DNA of 64,000 nt, taken from positions 4,430,742 through 4,494,741 of the forward strand of contig NZ_CP129971.1 in NCBI RefSeq assembly GCF_030503855.1, read 5' to 3'. Source of the DNA: Marivirga salinae (lineage in GTDB: Bacteria; Bacteroidota; Bacteroidia; Cytophagales; Cyclobacteriaceae). This document shows, in pieces, positions 63,386 to 64,000 of this stretch. The position numbers were made by a program, and so were the translations under genes. How positions within the stretch are numbered: position 1 is the first letter of the stretch; each line of letters begins with the position of its first letter. The notes below the pieces were generated by a model. The model saw nothing but the letters and a program-made list of their open reading frames with translations, did no database searches and was not told the origin of the DNA.

Positions 63386-64000
63386 CTATTTTATGTATGT
63401 ATTTAAAAGTCTTTTATCAGCTAAATCGCAATAAAACGGAGCTATTTTACTTTCTATATACTTTCGATTAGTTAAGAGCGCTATTTTAGCTGTGGTGCCA
63501 CTGCCCATAAAACAATCATACCCAATATCATTTGGGTTGCTCCAGCTTAAAATATGATCCTTAGCTAAGTCCTCAGGAAAAATTGCAGGAAGCTCAAAAG
63601 CTTCTGGATTCTTTGAGTTATGTCCTTTGCCAACAGAATACTCCCAAACAATGGTTCTTCTGCCATATTCACCAAATATGCCTTTTTCCATTTTTATAAA
63701 AGTACCGTTTACCAAACGTATGGTTCCATTATCGCCATTACGGCTCTTCTTATTTTTACGGTCTTTTATTAGATGAATGGTCTTTGGAACACATTTAGTA
63801 AACACACATATATTTAAATCCATACCAATATATACTATTATTACCACTAGCATCTTTAGAAGGTTTTTTGAAAGTCATGGTATCCATTAATCGAAAGCCT
63901 GCCTCCATAAAAGATAAAGCCTGCTTAAAGTTAGCGCTTGATTCACTACCATTGTTGGTTTTATCTGACACTATCCAAACCACTAACCCGCTTTTTATTT
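63386..64000 (-). pseudogene. DNA methyltransferase (N4/N6-type), frameshifted and partial
   Basis: The minus strand encodes the C-terminal two thirds of a site-specific DNA methyltransferase, entering from the window edge. The first frame has VVWIVSDKTNNGSESS and FKQALSFMEAGFRLMDTM and stops at 63795. The next frame continues VFTKCVPKTIHLIKDRKN, AIFPEDLAKDHILSWSNP and the SAM-binding motif CFMGSGTTAKIALL, and stops at 63386. The shift lies in a TGTGTG tract (63801-63808); one more TG unit would restore a single frame. The usual DPFMGSG is DCFMGSG here. The catalytic DPPY/NPPY motif would be beyond the edge. Confidence 0.75.

Overview
The window looks like a chromosomal segment of a marine-type member of the Bacteroidota, most likely order Cytophagales. 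This is inferred from gene content: a fused CcoNO oxidase subunit with a mono-haem CcoP, a GH3-family protein, DUF983, DUF4197 and fasciclin proteins, and a Mg-type HemB. Promoters of the form TAnnTTTG also recur (about ten good examples lie just upstream of start codons). The DNA is AT-rich. I saw no rRNA, tRNA, CRISPR array, prophage or intact transposase.

Layout. 1-6 kb: end of a probable glycosyltransferase, a small membrane protein, a large anchored protein with MORN-like repeats, a sodium:solute symporter, an Mpo1-like (DUF962) protein, DUF3781 and a coding remnant. 6-14.2 kb: hemB, an e(P4)-type phosphatase lipoprotein, two orphan sensors (a substrate-binding histidine kinase and a 6-TM/GAF/PAS protein paired with a thioredoxin-fold protein), a ribosome hibernation factor coupled to a degenerate HepT-like protein, and a Fur-family regulator. 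14.4-23.1 kb: a complete cbb3 oxidase locus (ccoI-ccoS-ccoNO-ccoQ-ccoP-ccoG-ccoH and a SafE-like membrane protein). 23.2-25.3 kb: gcvT and a secreted carboxypeptidase-regulatory-like protein. 25.4-37.7 kb (minus strand): a complete branched-chain amino acid block, leuA-leuC-leuD-leuB, an internal terminator, then ilvE-ilvD-ilvB-ilvN-ilvC and ilvA. 37.9-52.9 kb: mixed housekeeping genes, including a truncated haemoglobin, hemN, a YebC-family regulator, isocitrate dehydrogenase, a UDP-sugar epimerase, GH3 and a Cof-type phosphatase. 53-57.8 kb: oxyR divergent from a ferric-iron ABC transporter. 57.9-62.8 kb: lipoproteins, an MFS transporter and two unknown envelope genes. 62.8-64 kb: a gene-poor stretch with a 21-bp-period repeat and a frameshifted DNA methyltransferase running off the end.

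How it fits together. A theme of oxygen, haem and iron runs through the window: a high-affinity oxidase with its copper and assembly machinery, oxygen-independent haem synthesis (hemN), hemB, a haemoglobin, Fur, OxyR and ferric uptake. ccoI and hemN, 28 kb apart, share an FNR-like palindrome at exactly the same distance from a TAnnTTTG promoter, so they probably share a low-oxygen activator that is not encoded here.

The most unusual material is intergenic: several families of short dispersed hairpins and spacer duplications, some between genes of the ilv operon. I found no clear new multi-gene defence or biosynthetic system. The best leads are the shared low-oxygen promoter architecture, the HepT-like/hibernation-factor pair, the dispersed hairpin elements, and the methyltransferase frameshift at a TG repeat.
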